A stretch of 64,000 bases of DNA from assembly GCF_000332515.2 (NCBI RefSeq), contig NZ_AOGZ02000014.1, forward strand, positions 1,504,001-1,568,000, read 5' to 3'. Below the pieces are notes generated by a model. It was not told where the DNA came from. It did not search any database and was given only the letters and a program-made list of their open reading frames with translations. A program made the position numbers and the translations under genes. The DNA is from Leptospira wolbachii serovar Codice str. CDC (lineage in GTDB: Bacteria > Spirochaetota > Leptospiria > Leptospirales > Leptospiraceae). Position 1 is the stretch's first letter. Each line of letters opens with the position of its first letter. Below are positions 37,845 through 48,245 of the stretch, piece by piece.

Positions 37845-38630
37845 TTATAACCCAATTGCATTGATTTGTTTCCAAATAGTAAGCCAGGAGGAAGAAAAAA
37901 AATGGTCTGGTGCTTCTGGTATTTCGATACAGTTGATTCCGTTCTGTTTGGCGAAGTTCAGAGTGTACTCTTTTGGAAACCACTTGTCTTCTTTAGGAAG
38001 AAAGATTGTATATTTAGTTCGTTTTTGAATGAGAGAACCATCCACAACAAATCCTGGTAAAAATAGGTTTTTTAGAAAAACAGATAAGTCCGACAACTGG
38101 ACTCGGCTGTTTTTGATCGATACAGTTAAATTTTGGATTTTTCCATCTTCCAACCATTGTGGGTTTGCCAAAGTCTCTAATATTTGTTTGTTGGGAGCCA
38201 CTTCATCGGAAATACCAGGTAACAAAAGGAGGCGACTAAACTCTTCAATCGAACCAGATTCATACAAAAATCGAAGGCTAAGAACACTATCCAAAATGGG
38301 GGAAAGTAAAAACAAATGCCGAAACCAAACTTGGTTTGCATACATCAGAAGAGCTGCTCCGCCTCCACTATGGCCAATTCCATACAATTCTTTGTTTAAG
38401 TAACCTCTCTCTTTTAGATAAGCATCTAACAATTGTATGGAAGTCTTTGGATCATAATTTCCCTCCGAGTTTCCATGCGAGGGGGGATTGAACCGAATGA
38501 GTCGAAGACCCAATCCTTGAAGCTCTGAATCACGAATCCGAAACGATCTGGCATTGCCACCCGTACTCGGCCAAAGGACAAGTACTCCTCGCATTTTTTC
38601 TTGCGAGGCACCTGATTCAATGATTTCCAC
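37845..38630 (-). CDS. Alpha/beta hydrolase fold protein
   Basis: About 261 residues. The nucleophile elbow GHSGGG (Ser in the centre), strand LRLIRFNPPSHGNS and a late His in APDHFFSS fit the alpha/beta hydrolase triad. The open frame begins at 38693 inside the map gene, but GTG at 38630 leaves an 8-bp gap after map and is the likelier start; ATG at 38594 is another option. The substrate is unknown. Last gene of the AhpD-like/arsS/map run. Confidence 0.7.
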   Translation of the reverse strand: MEIIESGASQEKMRGVLVLWPSTGGNARSFRIRDSELQGLGLRLIRFNPPSHGNSEGNYDPKTSIQLLDAYLKERGYLNKELYGIGHSGGGAALLMYANQVWFRHLFLLSPILDSVLSLRFLYESGSIEEFSRLLLLPGISDEVAPNKQILETLANPQWLEDGKIQNLTVSIKNSRVQLSDLSVFLKNLFLPGFVVDGSLIQKRTKYTIFLPKEDKWFPKEYTLNFAKQNGINCIEIPEAPDHFFSSSWLTIWKQINAIGL

Positions 38631-38638
38631 TATGAAAT

Positions 38639-39394
38639 TTACAATGTAGCGATGATGGGTTTTCCGTTTTGGACAATCACTGTATGTTCGCACTGCGCCA
38701 CATAACTGAGTTCTCCACGACGGTTACTAGCCACAAGTGTCCAACCATCTTCTTCTTCATAAGCAGTTTGGCTTCCCGTAGAAATAAAAGACTCAATCGC
38801 AAGGACCAGGCCATTGCCCAATTTCCTTTGGTCTCGTTTTTCTTCATAAACCAAAACTTGCGGTTCTTCATGGAGTTTTTTCCCAGTTCCATGTCCCGCT
38901 AAATTTTTGATCACAGTAAATCCATTTTCGACGGCTGCAGAATGAATTTCTCTTCCAATATGACGTAAATAATTACCAGTGAACGCTTGTTCTGTGGCAC
39001 GCATCGTTCCTTCAATTGCCGTTGCACAAAGTTTTTGAAGTCTTTCGTTGGACTCGCCAACTACAAAAGAAATTCCCGTATCGGCATAGTATCCATCGAG
39101 TTTTGCCGAAACGTCTATATTCACCAAATCACCGTTTTTCAAAATAGTTTCGTTTTTCGGAATTCCATGAGCAATTTCATAATTGGTGCTGATACAAGTG
39201 TAACCAGGAAATTTATAATCAAATTTGGGAGCAGAGAAAGCCCCTGCTTTTTCAAACTCAAGTTTGGCAACATTGTCCAATTCCAAAGTAGAAACTCCGG
39301 GTTTTGCTAGTAGTTTTAAAAGTTCACGAACCTTTGCGACAAATTTCCCTGCTTTTAAAATCCCTTGTAAATCTTTTTCATTTTGAATCGACAT
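38639..39394 (-). CDS. map: Methionine aminopeptidase type I
   Basis: 251 residues, cobalt/manganese-dependent enzyme removing N-terminal Met. Metal ligands readable: D in NIDVSA, D in ADTGIS, H in GHGTGKKLHE, E in AIESF and E in CEHTV; substrate His in IAHGIP. The usual TIEPM segment is AIESF. The ATG follows directly on the arsS stop. No second map copy is in the window. Confidence 0.93.
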   Translation of the reverse strand: MSIQNEKDLQGILKAGKFVAKVRELLKLLAKPGVSTLELDNVAKLEFEKAGAFSAPKFDYKFPGYTCISTNYEIAHGIPKNETILKNGDLVNIDVSAKLDGYYADTGISFVVGESNERLQKLCATAIEGTMRATEQAFTGNYLRHIGREIHSAAVENGFTVIKNLAGHGTGKKLHEEPQVLVYEEKRDQRKLGNGLVLAIESFISTGSQTAYEEEDGWTLVASNRRGELSYVAQCEHTVIVQNGKPIIATL

Positions 39395-40369
39395 CTAAAC
39401 AATCTCCCCACCACAACTGGATCCCGCACCTGCAGTACACCCGTAACAATGATTTGCTACAACGATATCTCGACTAAGGAAAGATTGCAAATCGAAATCC
39501 CTGAGATGTTTTACTTCTCTCGATTTTAAATCCAACATTTGATTGAAATCACAATCATACACCGTCCCATCATAACCTACAGAAATTTGATCTAAACACA
39601 TAAGGCCATTTACTGTAGCCGGATTGTAAGCATTGACAAGAGTTTCCATATACATTTCAAACTTATCTGCTCGAACAAGCGAACCCAAGAATCGATTGAT
39701 GGGAAGGTTGTTGATGCAAAACAATTGATTGAATATAATTCCATATTTTTTAGAAAGAGATTCTTTATACTCTCTTTCTAATTGCGATTGCCCTGAACTT
39801 AAAAAAAGTCCATTAGGGTTGTAAACCAAATGAATAGGAAGGGTCTTCCCATAACCAAGCTCATTTAACTTCCTTAAGGCGGTAATTGATTTTTGAAAAA
39901 CACCCTTTCCTCTTTGGTTGTCTGTAGTGTTTTCCAAAACAGAAGGAAGTGAGGAAATAATTTCTACTTGGTAACTTGCTAAAAATTCGTATAACCATTC
40001 ATAACCAGGTTCTTCCAAAATGGTAAGGTTACAACGGTCCATCACTCGTTTGCCTAACTTTCGAGACCCTTCGACGAGATAACGAAAGTGAGGGTTCCCC
40101 TCTGGGGCACCGCCGGTGATGTCTACTGTTTCAATTTCGGGAATTTTTGAAATTAAATCCAAACAAAGATCCACAGTAGCTTTGTCCATCATTTCCGTTC
40201 GGATCGGGGATGCATCCACATGACAATGGCGACAAGCTTGATTACACCACCTACCCACATTGATTTGGAAAACCTTTAGAGATCTTGCAGAAATTGATTT
40301 TCCTACAGTTTCATGAAACGGCTTTCCACTATATGCGCGTAAGGTGGATAATTGTTCGGTTACTTCCAT
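39395..40369 (-). CDS. arsS: ArsS, arsenosugar biosynthesis radical SAM enzyme
   Basis: 324 residues. Radical SAM motif CNQACRHCH (three cysteines) near residue 42, then DITGGAPE, a SAM-binding glycine motif. The C-terminal domain has CLDQISVGYDGTVYDCDFNQ and the Cys cluster HCYGCTAGAGSSCGG, characteristic of ArsS. Known family role: formation of the ribosyl-arsenic (dimethylarsenoribosyl) precursor of arsenosugars. The next gene upstream encodes the usual AhpD-like partner. Confidence 0.9.
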   Translation of the reverse strand: MEVTEQLSTLRAYSGKPFHETVGKSISARSLKVFQINVGRWCNQACRHCHVDASPIRTEMMDKATVDLCLDLISKIPEIETVDITGGAPEGNPHFRYLVEGSRKLGKRVMDRCNLTILEEPGYEWLYEFLASYQVEIISSLPSVLENTTDNQRGKGVFQKSITALRKLNELGYGKTLPIHLVYNPNGLFLSSGQSQLEREYKESLSKKYGIIFNQLFCINNLPINRFLGSLVRADKFEMYMETLVNAYNPATVNGLMCLDQISVGYDGTVYDCDFNQMLDLKSREVKHLRDFDLQSFLSRDIVVANHCYGCTAGAGSSCGGEIV

Positions 40370-40372
40370 AAT

Positions 40373-40714
40373 CTAGAAAGAAAGTTCATCAATTTTATTT
40401 TGCATTTGAACACTATGAACCAAACTGATTCCAGCGGCCATAGCGGCTGCAACATGAACTGCTTCATTCATTTGTGCTTCATCAGCACCTTTTTGTAATG
40501 AGGTTGTTGTATAAGCATCAATGCAATAGGGACATTTTAAGGCATGAGACACAGCAAGGGCAATGAGTGCCTTTTCTCTTTCCGTAAGAGCACCCTCTGC
40601 CATCACTGCATTGTAGTATCCGAAAAATTTGTCTGCTAAAGCAGGATTGGTGCGACCAATTTCACCAAATCTACCTAAATCCTTTGCATTATAATAATGA
40701 TTGTTTTCTGACAT
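40373..40714 (-). CDS. Arsenosugar-associated AhpD-like (peroxidase-like) protein
   Basis: 113 residues of the carboxymuconolactone decarboxylase/AhpD fold with the redox pair CPYC (about 60-63) followed by IDAYTTTSLQKGA. A family of this type is regularly found next to arsS. It starts behind AAGGAG and its stop is 3 bp before arsS, forming one operon. Confidence 0.85.
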   Translation of the reverse strand: MSENNHYYNAKDLGRFGEIGRTNPALADKFFGYYNAVMAEGALTEREKALIALAVSHALKCPYCIDAYTTTSLQKGADEAQMNEAVHVAAAMAAGISLVHSVQMQNKIDELSF

Positions 40715-40839
40715 AGTAACTCCTTATTGTTAGACTTTTAAAAGTAACCAGGGAGTCAATTGGGGCAATTTGTTAAGCCCATTTAGAACATAGAATTTTA
40801 TTCAAATTGTCCAACAGATAAAACAAATAAATCTAGATA

Positions 40840-41616
40840 TTAAGTAATGAACTTGGGTCTACGTTTTTCAATGAGGGACAAAAATCCTTCCTGTCCATCG
40901 GGAGATAAAATGACTTTTGTAAAAAGATCTGCATCGATTTGAAAGAGAGATTCCATTCGGTTACGGTAGGGTTCTCTTAAGGCAGTTTTCATTCCCCGGC
41001 AAGAATTGTTCGTGAGTTTTGCAAGTGATTCAGCAAATTTTAATGATTCACCAAACAATGTTTCAGCGCTAAATAACTCATCGACAAGACCGATTTCTTT
41101 TGCTTCCGGACCTTTGATTTGTTTACCAGTAAATAAAAGATCACGAGTGACCTTAACACCAACCAAATCTTGCAAAACGATTGTAGGAATCGAAGGAAAG
41201 TTTAAACCAACAATGGCTTCGGAAAAACCGATCCTTGCTCCTTTGTCCACCATATACCGATAGTCAGAAAAGAGAGCAAACACAGCTCCTGCGGCCATAC
41301 AATGTCCGTTCACCACGGCAATGGTAGGAACAGGAAAATGAAAATAGGTTTGTGCTGTTCTTAACAACTGTTCCACGGACTTTCGAACATCGGACTCTGA
41401 CTTCCCATACATAAGTGTGGGTTCAATTCCGTTGGAAAAAAACTGTGTTTGTGCGGATGAAAAAAGCAAAACACGTAAATTAGGATTGTTTGCGTGTTTT
41501 TTTAAGATTTGTTCGAATAAGACGAAAGCTTCAAAATCAAATGTGTTCTTTTCATTGGACTGCATCTTGATTTCCAAGATGCGGTCTCCATGAAAAATCT
41601 CTGCAAATGGAGTCAT
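40840..41616 (-). CDS. Enoyl-CoA hydratase/isomerase family protein
   Basis: 258-residue crotonase fold. The oxyanion-hole segments HCMAAGAVFALFSDYR and FSEAIVGLNFPS are typical, but the two canonical catalytic Glu residues of hydratases are not both evident, so an isomerase or other crotonase activity is possible. It starts 1 bp after the acyl-CoA synthetase stop, same strand. Confidence 0.8.
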   Translation of the reverse strand: MTPFAEIFHGDRILEIKMQSNEKNTFDFEAFVLFEQILKKHANNPNLRVLLFSSAQTQFFSNGIEPTLMYGKSESDVRKSVEQLLRTAQTYFHFPVPTIAVVNGHCMAAGAVFALFSDYRYMVDKGARIGFSEAIVGLNFPSIPTIVLQDLVGVKVTRDLLFTGKQIKGPEAKEIGLVDELFSAETLFGESLKFAESLAKLTNNSCRGMKTALREPYRNRMESLFQIDADLFTKVILSPDGQEGFLSLIEKRRPKFIT

Positions 41617-41617
41617 A

Positions 41618-43666
41618 TTAACTGTTTTTGTAGAGTTCCAAAATTCTGTCTTTGTATTTTTCCGTAATCACGTGTCGTTTCATCTTCATTAGGTTAGTCA
41701 GCTCATCACCCACCTCAAACGGTTTTGTAATGAGTGTTACGTATTGCACCTGCTCGAAGTTTTTGAAACCGGTTTTAACACTGTTAAAATTACGAACTTC
41801 CTTTTTGTAAAAATCCACAATCCTAGGATTGGTAATTAGTTTATCAGGATTTTTTTCAGAGATTCCATTTTCCTCTGCCCAAGGGATCAGAGCATCAAAG
41901 TCAGGAACAATGATGGCACCGAGAACTTTTTGGTCTTGGCCCACAATCATCGACTGTTTGATGTAAGTTGATTCATCGATTTTGTTTTCGATAGGAACTG
42001 GCTCTACGTTTTCTCCACCAAGAAGAACGATGGTATCCTTCGCACGACCTGTAAGAGTCAGAGTTTTTTTGAAGTTAATCATCCCGATGTCACCGGTATT
42101 GAGCCAATTGTCCACAATGGTCTTTTTGGTAGTTTCTGGATTTTTGTAATATCCTTTCATTACCTGAGGTCCCTTGATGTGAACTACACCTTTCACACCT
42201 AATTTACCAAAGATGATATTTCTTTTGTCGTCGATATGACAAAGGACATTTCCTGCATCATCGCGAATTTGCACCTGGCTGAGAGGAACAATATCACCCA
42301 CAGATCCCATCACTGGTCTGTCGAAGGTTCGAGCAGAAATCACGGGACCTGTTTCTGTCATTCCGTATCCTTCCAGAACCGTAATCCCGATATCCATAAA
42401 GAAGGCATCCACATGTTTTTGAAGAGCCCCACCCCCCGATAAAGTGGCACGTAAATGCCCACCAGTTGCTTGGCGGATTTTGGAAAGTACGATGCGATCC
42501 AAAGTAAAAGAGTTAAAAAGAGCTCCTAACCCCGCAATCACATAGAGTGGAGTTTTGAAGGCACTGTCCTCTGGTAATCCAAACTGCGCTGCCAAAATGG
42601 CAAGAATGGTCACAGTGAACGGACCAGTTAACAAAAGCTTAACGATAGAAATAACAGACAATCCTAAGGATTGGAAAATGTTTCTTCCTTCATAATCAAC
42701 TTCCCAACCTTTTAGAAAACGAATGGCAGCATGGTAGTGTTTTGAAAAGAAGTAAGCCACTTTGAATAAAAATCTTCTCACAGGAGGAGTTTGTTTTGGA
42801 TCGTTAATACGAGTGTAAATCCCATTGTAAATACTTTCCCAAACACGTGGAGCCGAAGCCATAAAGGTTGGTCTTGCTTTTTGGATGTCGTTACGAAGTT
42901 CCGTTACTTTTGTATAATAAGTAGCACCACCGTTGATGATAGCGAAGTATTCAACAACACGTTCAAAGATATGCCAAACAGGAAGAATAGACAACATACG
43001 GTCGTCAGGTGATACTTTGGCAACACGAGGAACTACATAGTGCATCTGGTGAATCATATTGGAATGCATAAGCATAACGCCTTTTGGCATTCCTGTGGTT
43101 CCAGAAGTATAAATAAGAGTGTACAAATCGTCCGGTTTGATTCCGGCCATTCGTTTCTCTGCCTCTCGTTTTCCTTTGGCACGCATATCTCTCCCTTTTT
43201 CTAGGAGATCATAAAAATGAAGAATTCCAGCACCTGATTTAAGTTTGGTGTCTTTGTCCATAATGATGACGGTTTTTACCGACTTCACTTGGGATTTGTT
43301 GTTTTTGTATTTTTCGTAAACTTTATCATTTTCAACGAAAACAATCTTAGCTTCCGAATGGTTCAAAATATAAACAATTTCTGAATCTGTGATATCAGAA
43401 CCCCGTGGAACGTTGGCAGCACCAGCAGTTAACACCGCACAATCGGCGATGATCCATTCCATACGGTTGTCAGCTAGAACTCCGATGTGTTCTCTAGCCT
43501 TAACTCCTAAATCAATGAGGGCTTCTGCAAGTGCGAGCCCATCTTCATAGAGTTCCTTGTAAGTGAGGGCTTGGTAATCCTTTTGAGCATTCTTATACCA
43601 GAATGCGGGTCTTGGACCGAATTTTTCTGCGGATTCCTTATAAACTTCTGCTAGGTTATTTGCCAT
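41618..43666 (-). CDS. Long-chain acyl-CoA synthetase (AMP-forming)
   Basis: 682 residues. The adenylate-forming P-loop [11 protein letters not shown] (about 188-198), the motif GYGMTETGP and the C-terminal hinge NTGDIG then [17 protein letters not shown] fit long-chain fatty acyl-CoA ligases. A hydrophobic insert (about 335-390) is likely membrane-associated. It activates fatty acids, the main carbon source of Leptospira, for beta-oxidation or lipid synthesis. In operon with the crotonase-like gene. Confidence 0.93.
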   Translation of the reverse strand: MANNLAEVYKESAEKFGPRPAFWYKNAQKDYQALTYKELYEDGLALAEALIDLGVKAREHIGVLADNRMEWIIADCAVLTAGAANVPRGSDITDSEIVYILNHSEAKIVFVENDKVYEKYKNNKSQVKSVKTVIIMDKDTKLKSGAGILHFYDLLEKGRDMRAKGKREAEKRMAGIKPDDLYTLIYTSGTTGMPKGVMLMHSNMIHQMHYVVPRVAKVSPDDRMLSILPVWHIFERVVEYFAIINGGATYYTKVTELRNDIQKARPTFMASAPRVWESIYNGIYTRINDPKQTPPVRRFLFKVAYFFSKHYHAAIRFLKGWEVDYEGRNIFQSLGLSVISIVKLLLTGPFTVTILAILAAQFGLPEDSAFKTPLYVIAGLGALFNSFTLDRIVLSKIRQATGGHLRATLSGGGALQKHVDAFFMDIGITVLEGYGMTETGPVISARTFDRPVMGSVGDIVPLSQVQIRDDAGNVLCHIDDKRNIIFGKLGVKGVVHIKGPQVMKGYYKNPETTKKTIVDNWLNTGDIGMINFKKTLTLTGRAKDTIVLLGGENVEPVPIENKIDESTYIKQSMIVGQDQKVLGAIIVPDFDALIPWAEENGISEKNPDKLITNPRIVDFYKKEVRNFNSVKTGFKNFEQVQYVTLITKPFEVGDELTNLMKMKRHVITEKYKDRILELYKNS

Positions 43667-43734
43667 ATCTCTCCATCTAAAAGCGGTCTTTATGATAGAC
43701 CCTACTTTCAGATGGTCAAGAGAAATTTAGGCAA

Positions 43735-43947
43735 TTAGTCCCAGTGGAACCCTTCGCGTTGGTGTCCTTTTTTCAGATGGCGTTCGCGAATTTCGCGAAG
43801 TTTGCTCATTTGGGAGAGATTGAGTAGGTTACGTGCCGCAAGTCCCATTTGAGGGAGAAGGGTTTCGTCTTGTGTGTTGGCTAAAAACTGGTTGGTCTTC
43901 ACAAAGGAGCTTTTAAACTCCAAATTCATATCGGGATAGAAATCCAT
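43735..43947 (-). CDS. Small hypothetical protein
   Basis: 70 residues, no recognised domain. A strong ribosome site GGAGG lies 5 nt before the ATG at 43947, which supports the gene. The sequence is Gln/Leu-rich with a basic C terminus (RERHLKKGHQREG). Its stop is 69 bp from the acyl-CoA synthetase start and it reads in the same direction. Confidence 0.55.
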   Translation of the reverse strand: MDFYPDMNLEFKSSFVKTNQFLANTQDETLLPQMGLAARNLLNLSQMSKLREIRERHLKKGHQREGFHWD

Positions 43948-44112
43948 ACAAGCCTCCGTGCTTTCCGGTTTCCGGGGTATTTGTTTTTAAGGTTTCCCAC
44001 CATCCGTGGTAGGTAGCCTTTCCCCAATATATGTATCGCCGGAAAATGAATATCCTGAAGCAAAAAATTTTGCTTGTACTATTTTTTTTTATCTGGTTAT
44101 TGGTATTCGTTC

Positions 44113-44343
44113 ATGACGATTCGATTGGAAAATTCTACTGGCAGACGAAACGGGCGTTTCGTTGCTTACGAGTATGGGGAAGACTTATTTGGCACCCTAT
44201 ATTTGAATAAATTTTCGGGTCGCGAAAGAGGTCGTCTGACTGACAAATGGAGATTAAATGACTTAGGAAGTCTCATCCGTGTACTCGACACAGAGATTTC
44301 TCGCAGGGAAGAAGAAAATTACGAACGACCCCTTTTCTACTAA
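44113..44343 (+). CDS. Small hypothetical protein upstream of the MutS-like gene
   Basis: About 76 residues from ATG 44113 (a longer TTG form would start at 44074). It is charged and contains [17 protein letters not shown] and DKWRLNDLG, with no known family. It overlaps the GTG start of the MutS-like gene (44279). A separate overlapping frame (44046-44210) competes for this region. Confidence 0.5.
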   Translation: MTIRLENSTGRRNGRFVAYEYGEDLFGTLYLNKFSGRERGRLTDKWRLNDLGSLIRVLDTEISRREEENYERPLFY

Positions 44344-46093
44344 TCCAACTTATGTGTTCCTAAATCTTAGGGACAGACGTTACAAAGACAAAATACATTA
44401 CCTTTCCCAGAAACTAAGAAGAGTTTCCATATTCCGTTTTGTTACCTTTGCTTTTTTTGTGAGTGCTCTTACTCTTTGTTATCTAACCAAACAATCTTGG
44501 AAGGAATACAGCTATTCTTTTCTCATTCTCGTTCCCTTTGTCTATTTAGTGCAGTTGTATTCGAAGCGAAAAATACAGATCCAATATGCAAAAAAAACAC
44601 ATACATTTGTTTTAGAAGAAATCGCAAGACTGCGCGGGGAATTTAAAAAATTAAAAACAAGAGAACTTTGGGAATATCCGGAAGCCGTACGGAATCACCC
44701 TCTTTCAATAGATTTAGATCTTTGCACCAAACAAGGATTTCTCGGAATTTATGATACCACCATCACAGAAATTGGGTTCCAAACTTATCTCAAACGTTTT
44801 TTGCAAGAACCAATTGAGGAACCAAAACTAGATTCTGATCCAAATGAGATAAAAAAAATTTTGAATCAACCTTTTCGTGCCTTCCATTTGCTTCGAAAGT
44901 TTTTAGTTCCCGAATCAGAAACGAATGAAAAATTTCATCTACCTAGCGTTAGTTCAGAGCAGTCTTTTTGGAAAAAAAGAAGGTTTTTAAAGTATATTTT
45001 CCCGATTTGGGGGATACTCTCTCCGATTTATTTAGTTCTGGGATTGTTATTTGATCTGCCACTCATCCCTTTACTTCTCCTGACCAATGGACTATTATTT
45101 TTGAGTTACAGAAATGACTCTTTAAAACAATGGAAAGAAATTAAAACTTTGTCTTCTGGGGCAGGAAGATTTGAAAAAACTTTTGTTTATTTGACAAAAG
45201 ATCGGAAGACCACCAAACAAATGATTGGTCGTATATCTTCGTTGGGAGATTCTTCTGAATTACTCATCTCTCCCCTCCCTCACCTCATTCTCAATATTTT
45301 ATGTTTATGGGATCTATGGAAAATTAAATCCCTCGAGAAATGGAAACTAAAGTTTGAAAATCTTTGGAATGATCTGCAGATTCTCATCTTAAAAACAGAT
45401 GCAGAACTTCCCTTTGTGAATTTTGGATTTTTGTTTCCTGAAGCAAACTTTGCGATCTCATCTCCAGCGGGAAATTTGGGGGCGAAGAGTTTGGTCCATC
45501 CTTTACTTCCGAAGGAAAGCCGCGTGTTCAATCCACTCACCAAAATGTTACCTGGGGATTTAATGATTGTGACCGGGTCGAATATGAGTGGAAAAACAAC
45601 CTACCTTAGATCTATCGCCATGTCATTGTTACTTGCCGGAGCAGGTGCACCTGTGCTTGGTTCGGAATTTGAATTTCCAGAGTTCCAAATCCATACACTG
45701 ATTCGGTCGCAAGATTCGATGGAAGATGGTGTTTCCTTTTTTTATAGTGAAGTGAGGCGATTGTCTTCCATCATCCAAACGGCGGACAACCATAAGAAGG
45801 TTCCTATTTTATTTTTGGACGAAATTTTAAAGGGAACAAATTCCAAAGAACGTTACATCGCAACCCGAGAAATTCTCTCTGTTCTAAGGGAAAAACAAAC
45901 TATTGTATTTCTTACTACGCATGATCTAAAACTAGCAGAAATCCCTTGGGCCAAACGATTCCATTTCACCGAACTGGAAGTAGATGGACAAATGGATTTT
46001 GATTATAAAATCCGAGATGGAGTGTCCGGTTCTACAAATGCCCTCAAAATTTTGAAAAAAGCAGGAATTCCAATACGAAGTGAAGAGGAATAA
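44279..46093 (+). CDS. Membrane-anchored MutS-like ATPase
   Basis: 604 residues from GTG 44279, behind AGGAAG. The C-terminal part is a MutS domain V ATPase: Walker [11 protein letters not shown] (about 432-441), Walker [16 protein letters not shown], and the switch TTHD. Instead of the mismatch-binding domains, it has hydrophobic helices near residues 50-95 and 238-275, so the protein is probably anchored in the membrane. Members of this TM-bearing MutS-related group have no established function. It is not the mutS repair gene. Confidence 0.8.
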   Translation: MYSTQRFLAGKKKITNDPFSTNPTYVFLNLRDRRYKDKIHYLSQKLRRVSIFRFVTFAFFVSALTLCYLTKQSWKEYSYSFLILVPFVYLVQLYSKRKIQIQYAKKTHTFVLEEIARLRGEFKKLKTRELWEYPEAVRNHPLSIDLDLCTKQGFLGIYDTTITEIGFQTYLKRFLQEPIEEPKLDSDPNEIKKILNQPFRAFHLLRKFLVPESETNEKFHLPSVSSEQSFWKKRRFLKYIFPIWGILSPIYLVLGLLFDLPLIPLLLLTNGLLFLSYRNDSLKQWKEIKTLSSGAGRFEKTFVYLTKDRKTTKQMIGRISSLGDSSELLISPLPHLILNILCLWDLWKIKSLEKWKLKFENLWNDLQILILKTDAELPFVNFGFLFPEANFAISSPAGNLGAKSLVHPLLPKESRVFNPLTKMLPGDLMIVTGSNMSGKTTYLRSIAMSLLLAGAGAPVLGSEFEFPEFQIHTLIRSQDSMEDGVSFFYSEVRRLSSIIQTADNHKKVPILFLDEILKGTNSKERYIATREILSVLREKQTIVFLTTHDLKLAEIPWAKRFHFTELEVDGQMDFDYKIRDGVSGSTNALKILKKAGIPIRSEEE

Positions 46094-46159
46094 AATATCT
46101 TTCTAAATCTTACTTACCATCGTTTTCATTCTCTCCCACAAGCGGGTTCATTTGTTGGT

Positions 46160-48238
46160 TTATTTTTCCTTATCTTCCTCTTCCTTCCCGCCAAACAAAG
46201 ATTTAATTCCCTTCCAACCTTTTTGAACACCGCCAGATACATTATCAACAGCTTTATTTACATAGTCAGACATTGCTGAGCCTGCGATCCCACCAACAGC
46301 AGCTCCCGCTGGACTTGCAAGAAAGATTGTGCCTGCGTATACAGAACCAAGCCAGATGGGATCGATGAATGGGGCCGAAACTCCATAGGTTCCACGGTAG
46401 ATGATGGGAAGTTTTAACGCTCTACCCGCCACTCCAGGGAATCCAACCGTGAATTTCATATCGATATTTTTATTGAATCCAATCTTCCCACCGCCTGAAC
46501 CTGCGATTCCATCTGCTTTCAATGTAAAATTCATTACTTCAATGGTTTCCTTTGCATAATGAAAATCAAACTTTAGTTCGTTATATGGAGTAGCTCTACT
46601 GAAATCTATTTTTTTTAAATTGATTACGCTACCGATCGAACTGATAGGTTTTAAAATGTTTGTATAACTTAATAATTCTCCATGATTTGCATTGATATTT
46701 CCTGTGACAGATAGATTGGAAATGAGAGCATCTTCAGTATCCGCAGGTGACGACAAAACAAATTCGGAATCCAAACTACCTGTGATGGGTGAAATTTTAA
46801 AAAGATCGGAAAGGATAGGTGCCACACTCAAATTTTTAACATTTCCTTTGATTTCAAGACCCGCATTATTTCCCCAAAGATAATGCCCTGTACCAACTGC
46901 AATTCCTTCATAAGCCTTTAATTCATATTTTGTAATATTTAATTTTCTCTTTGCATAGTGAATATTTAGTTTTAGGGAATCAGCATGAAAATCTGCAGCA
47001 TTTAGATTTCTTAAATTAAAAGTCAAATACACATTCATTCGGTTCACATAACCAGTGCTTGGTATGTCTCTTGTGAGAATAGATTTTTCGAAATCAGGAT
47101 CCACCCAAATTTTGATGACTTTGATGATACTGGGAACATCTAAATAATCCGAAGTTCCTTCAAAAGATATTGTTGGTGATAAAGGCGGTTTTAAAAAGTT
47201 AACATACCCCGATCCGTTTAACTTGGACTTTCCTTTCCAATCAACAACAACGTTGGCAAAGGATAATTTATCCTCACGAATATCATAATTCATGATTGTT
47301 GAGACATGCCCATCTGCAAAAGTTTTACCATCTTTCAGCGCCAAATCACGAATATGCATTCGATCCACAGTTGCATATATTTTTGCATCATCTCGCTTAT
47401 AAAAAGAAATGTTACCCGTAGTTTTAGCAAATCGCAAATCTCCATTTGTAAAAATGATCAATATATCGTGAAGATCTGATCCTTTTAAATTTTGAAATGA
47501 AAATTCGCCTTCTAAACGTGCAGATTCATAACTCATTTCATCTGTAACAAATAATACATTTGTACTAAATGAAATGGGTTCACCATTTAGTTTACCATAA
47601 ACATAGACATCTAAGTTACGCAAGTCACGATCTAACTGAAACGTGCTTTCCCAAAGATACAACCTGATATTGCGAGCGTACAGTTTATCTTCAAAAAGAA
47701 TGGTAATGTTTTTAATTTCAATTTGATTTACAAAGTTTGCAAAGATCTTTGAGAAGTAATACTTTGTTTCAGATTGAACAACTTCTTCAATGGTCTCTTT
47801 TGTTTCTTTAGTAGAGGACTCAGTGTTAGAAAGGATTCTTTCAAAAATTGGAAACGATTCGTCCTTTTCACGAGCGATTTCCACTGTACCCGTATTGAGA
47901 TAGACCTTTTTTATTTCTAAAGGTTGTCCAACAAAAACTCCATAATAGACTTCAATCCTAAGTTTGTGGACTTGAATCAACTCATCATTATTTTTGGATA
48001 CTGTTACCTCGGCCAATTCAATTCCTGGAAATGGAAAAAATACAGGTTCTGAAGACTGGTAGTCCACCTGTAGGCCCGTTAGTTGGTTTGTCGTGTCGAG
48101 AATAAGTTTTTTATAGTAATCTGGATCTGCTAATAGTGGATACAGAATAAAAAACATAGTCATAGAGACGACAAAAATCAGAGTCAGCAGGATTTTACCG
48201 ACAACTCCTTTGATTTTGTCTCGAATGCTTAAGTTCAT
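46160..48238 (-). CDS. AsmA-like envelope protein
   Basis: 692 residues with an N-terminal membrane helix (about 13-33) and a long beta-rich periplasmic region of the AsmA/TamB-like type (AsmA C-terminal-like repeats near 500-620), then a Gly/Ala-rich stretch and a Glu/Lys tail. AsmA-family proteins are thought to move phospholipids between the membranes. Its start lies 7 bp after the OppF-like gene's stop on the same strand. Confidence 0.75.
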   Translation of the reverse strand: MNLSIRDKIKGVVGKILLTLIFVVSMTMFFILYPLLADPDYYKKLILDTTNQLTGLQVDYQSSEPVFFPFPGIELAEVTVSKNNDELIQVHKLRIEVYYGVFVGQPLEIKKVYLNTGTVEIAREKDESFPIFERILSNTESSTKETKETIEEVVQSETKYYFSKIFANFVNQIEIKNITILFEDKLYARNIRLYLWESTFQLDRDLRNLDVYVYGKLNGEPISFSTNVLFVTDEMSYESARLEGEFSFQNLKGSDLHDILIIFTNGDLRFAKTTGNISFYKRDDAKIYATVDRMHIRDLALKDGKTFADGHVSTIMNYDIREDKLSFANVVVDWKGKSKLNGSGYVNFLKPPLSPTISFEGTSDYLDVPSIIKVIKIWVDPDFEKSILTRDIPSTGYVNRMNVYLTFNLRNLNAADFHADSLKLNIHYAKRKLNITKYELKAYEGIAVGTGHYLWGNNAGLEIKGNVKNLSVAPILSDLFKISPITGSLDSEFVLSSPADTEDALISNLSVTGNINANHGELLSYTNILKPISSIGSVINLKKIDFSRATPYNELKFDFHYAKETIEVMNFTLKADGIAGSGGGKIGFNKNIDMKFTVGFPGVAGRALKLPIIYRGTYGVSAPFIDPIWLGSVYAGTIFLASPAGAAVGGIAGSAMSDYVNKAVDNVSGGVQKGWKGIKSLFGGKEEEDKEK

Positions 48239-48245
48239 TAGAATT

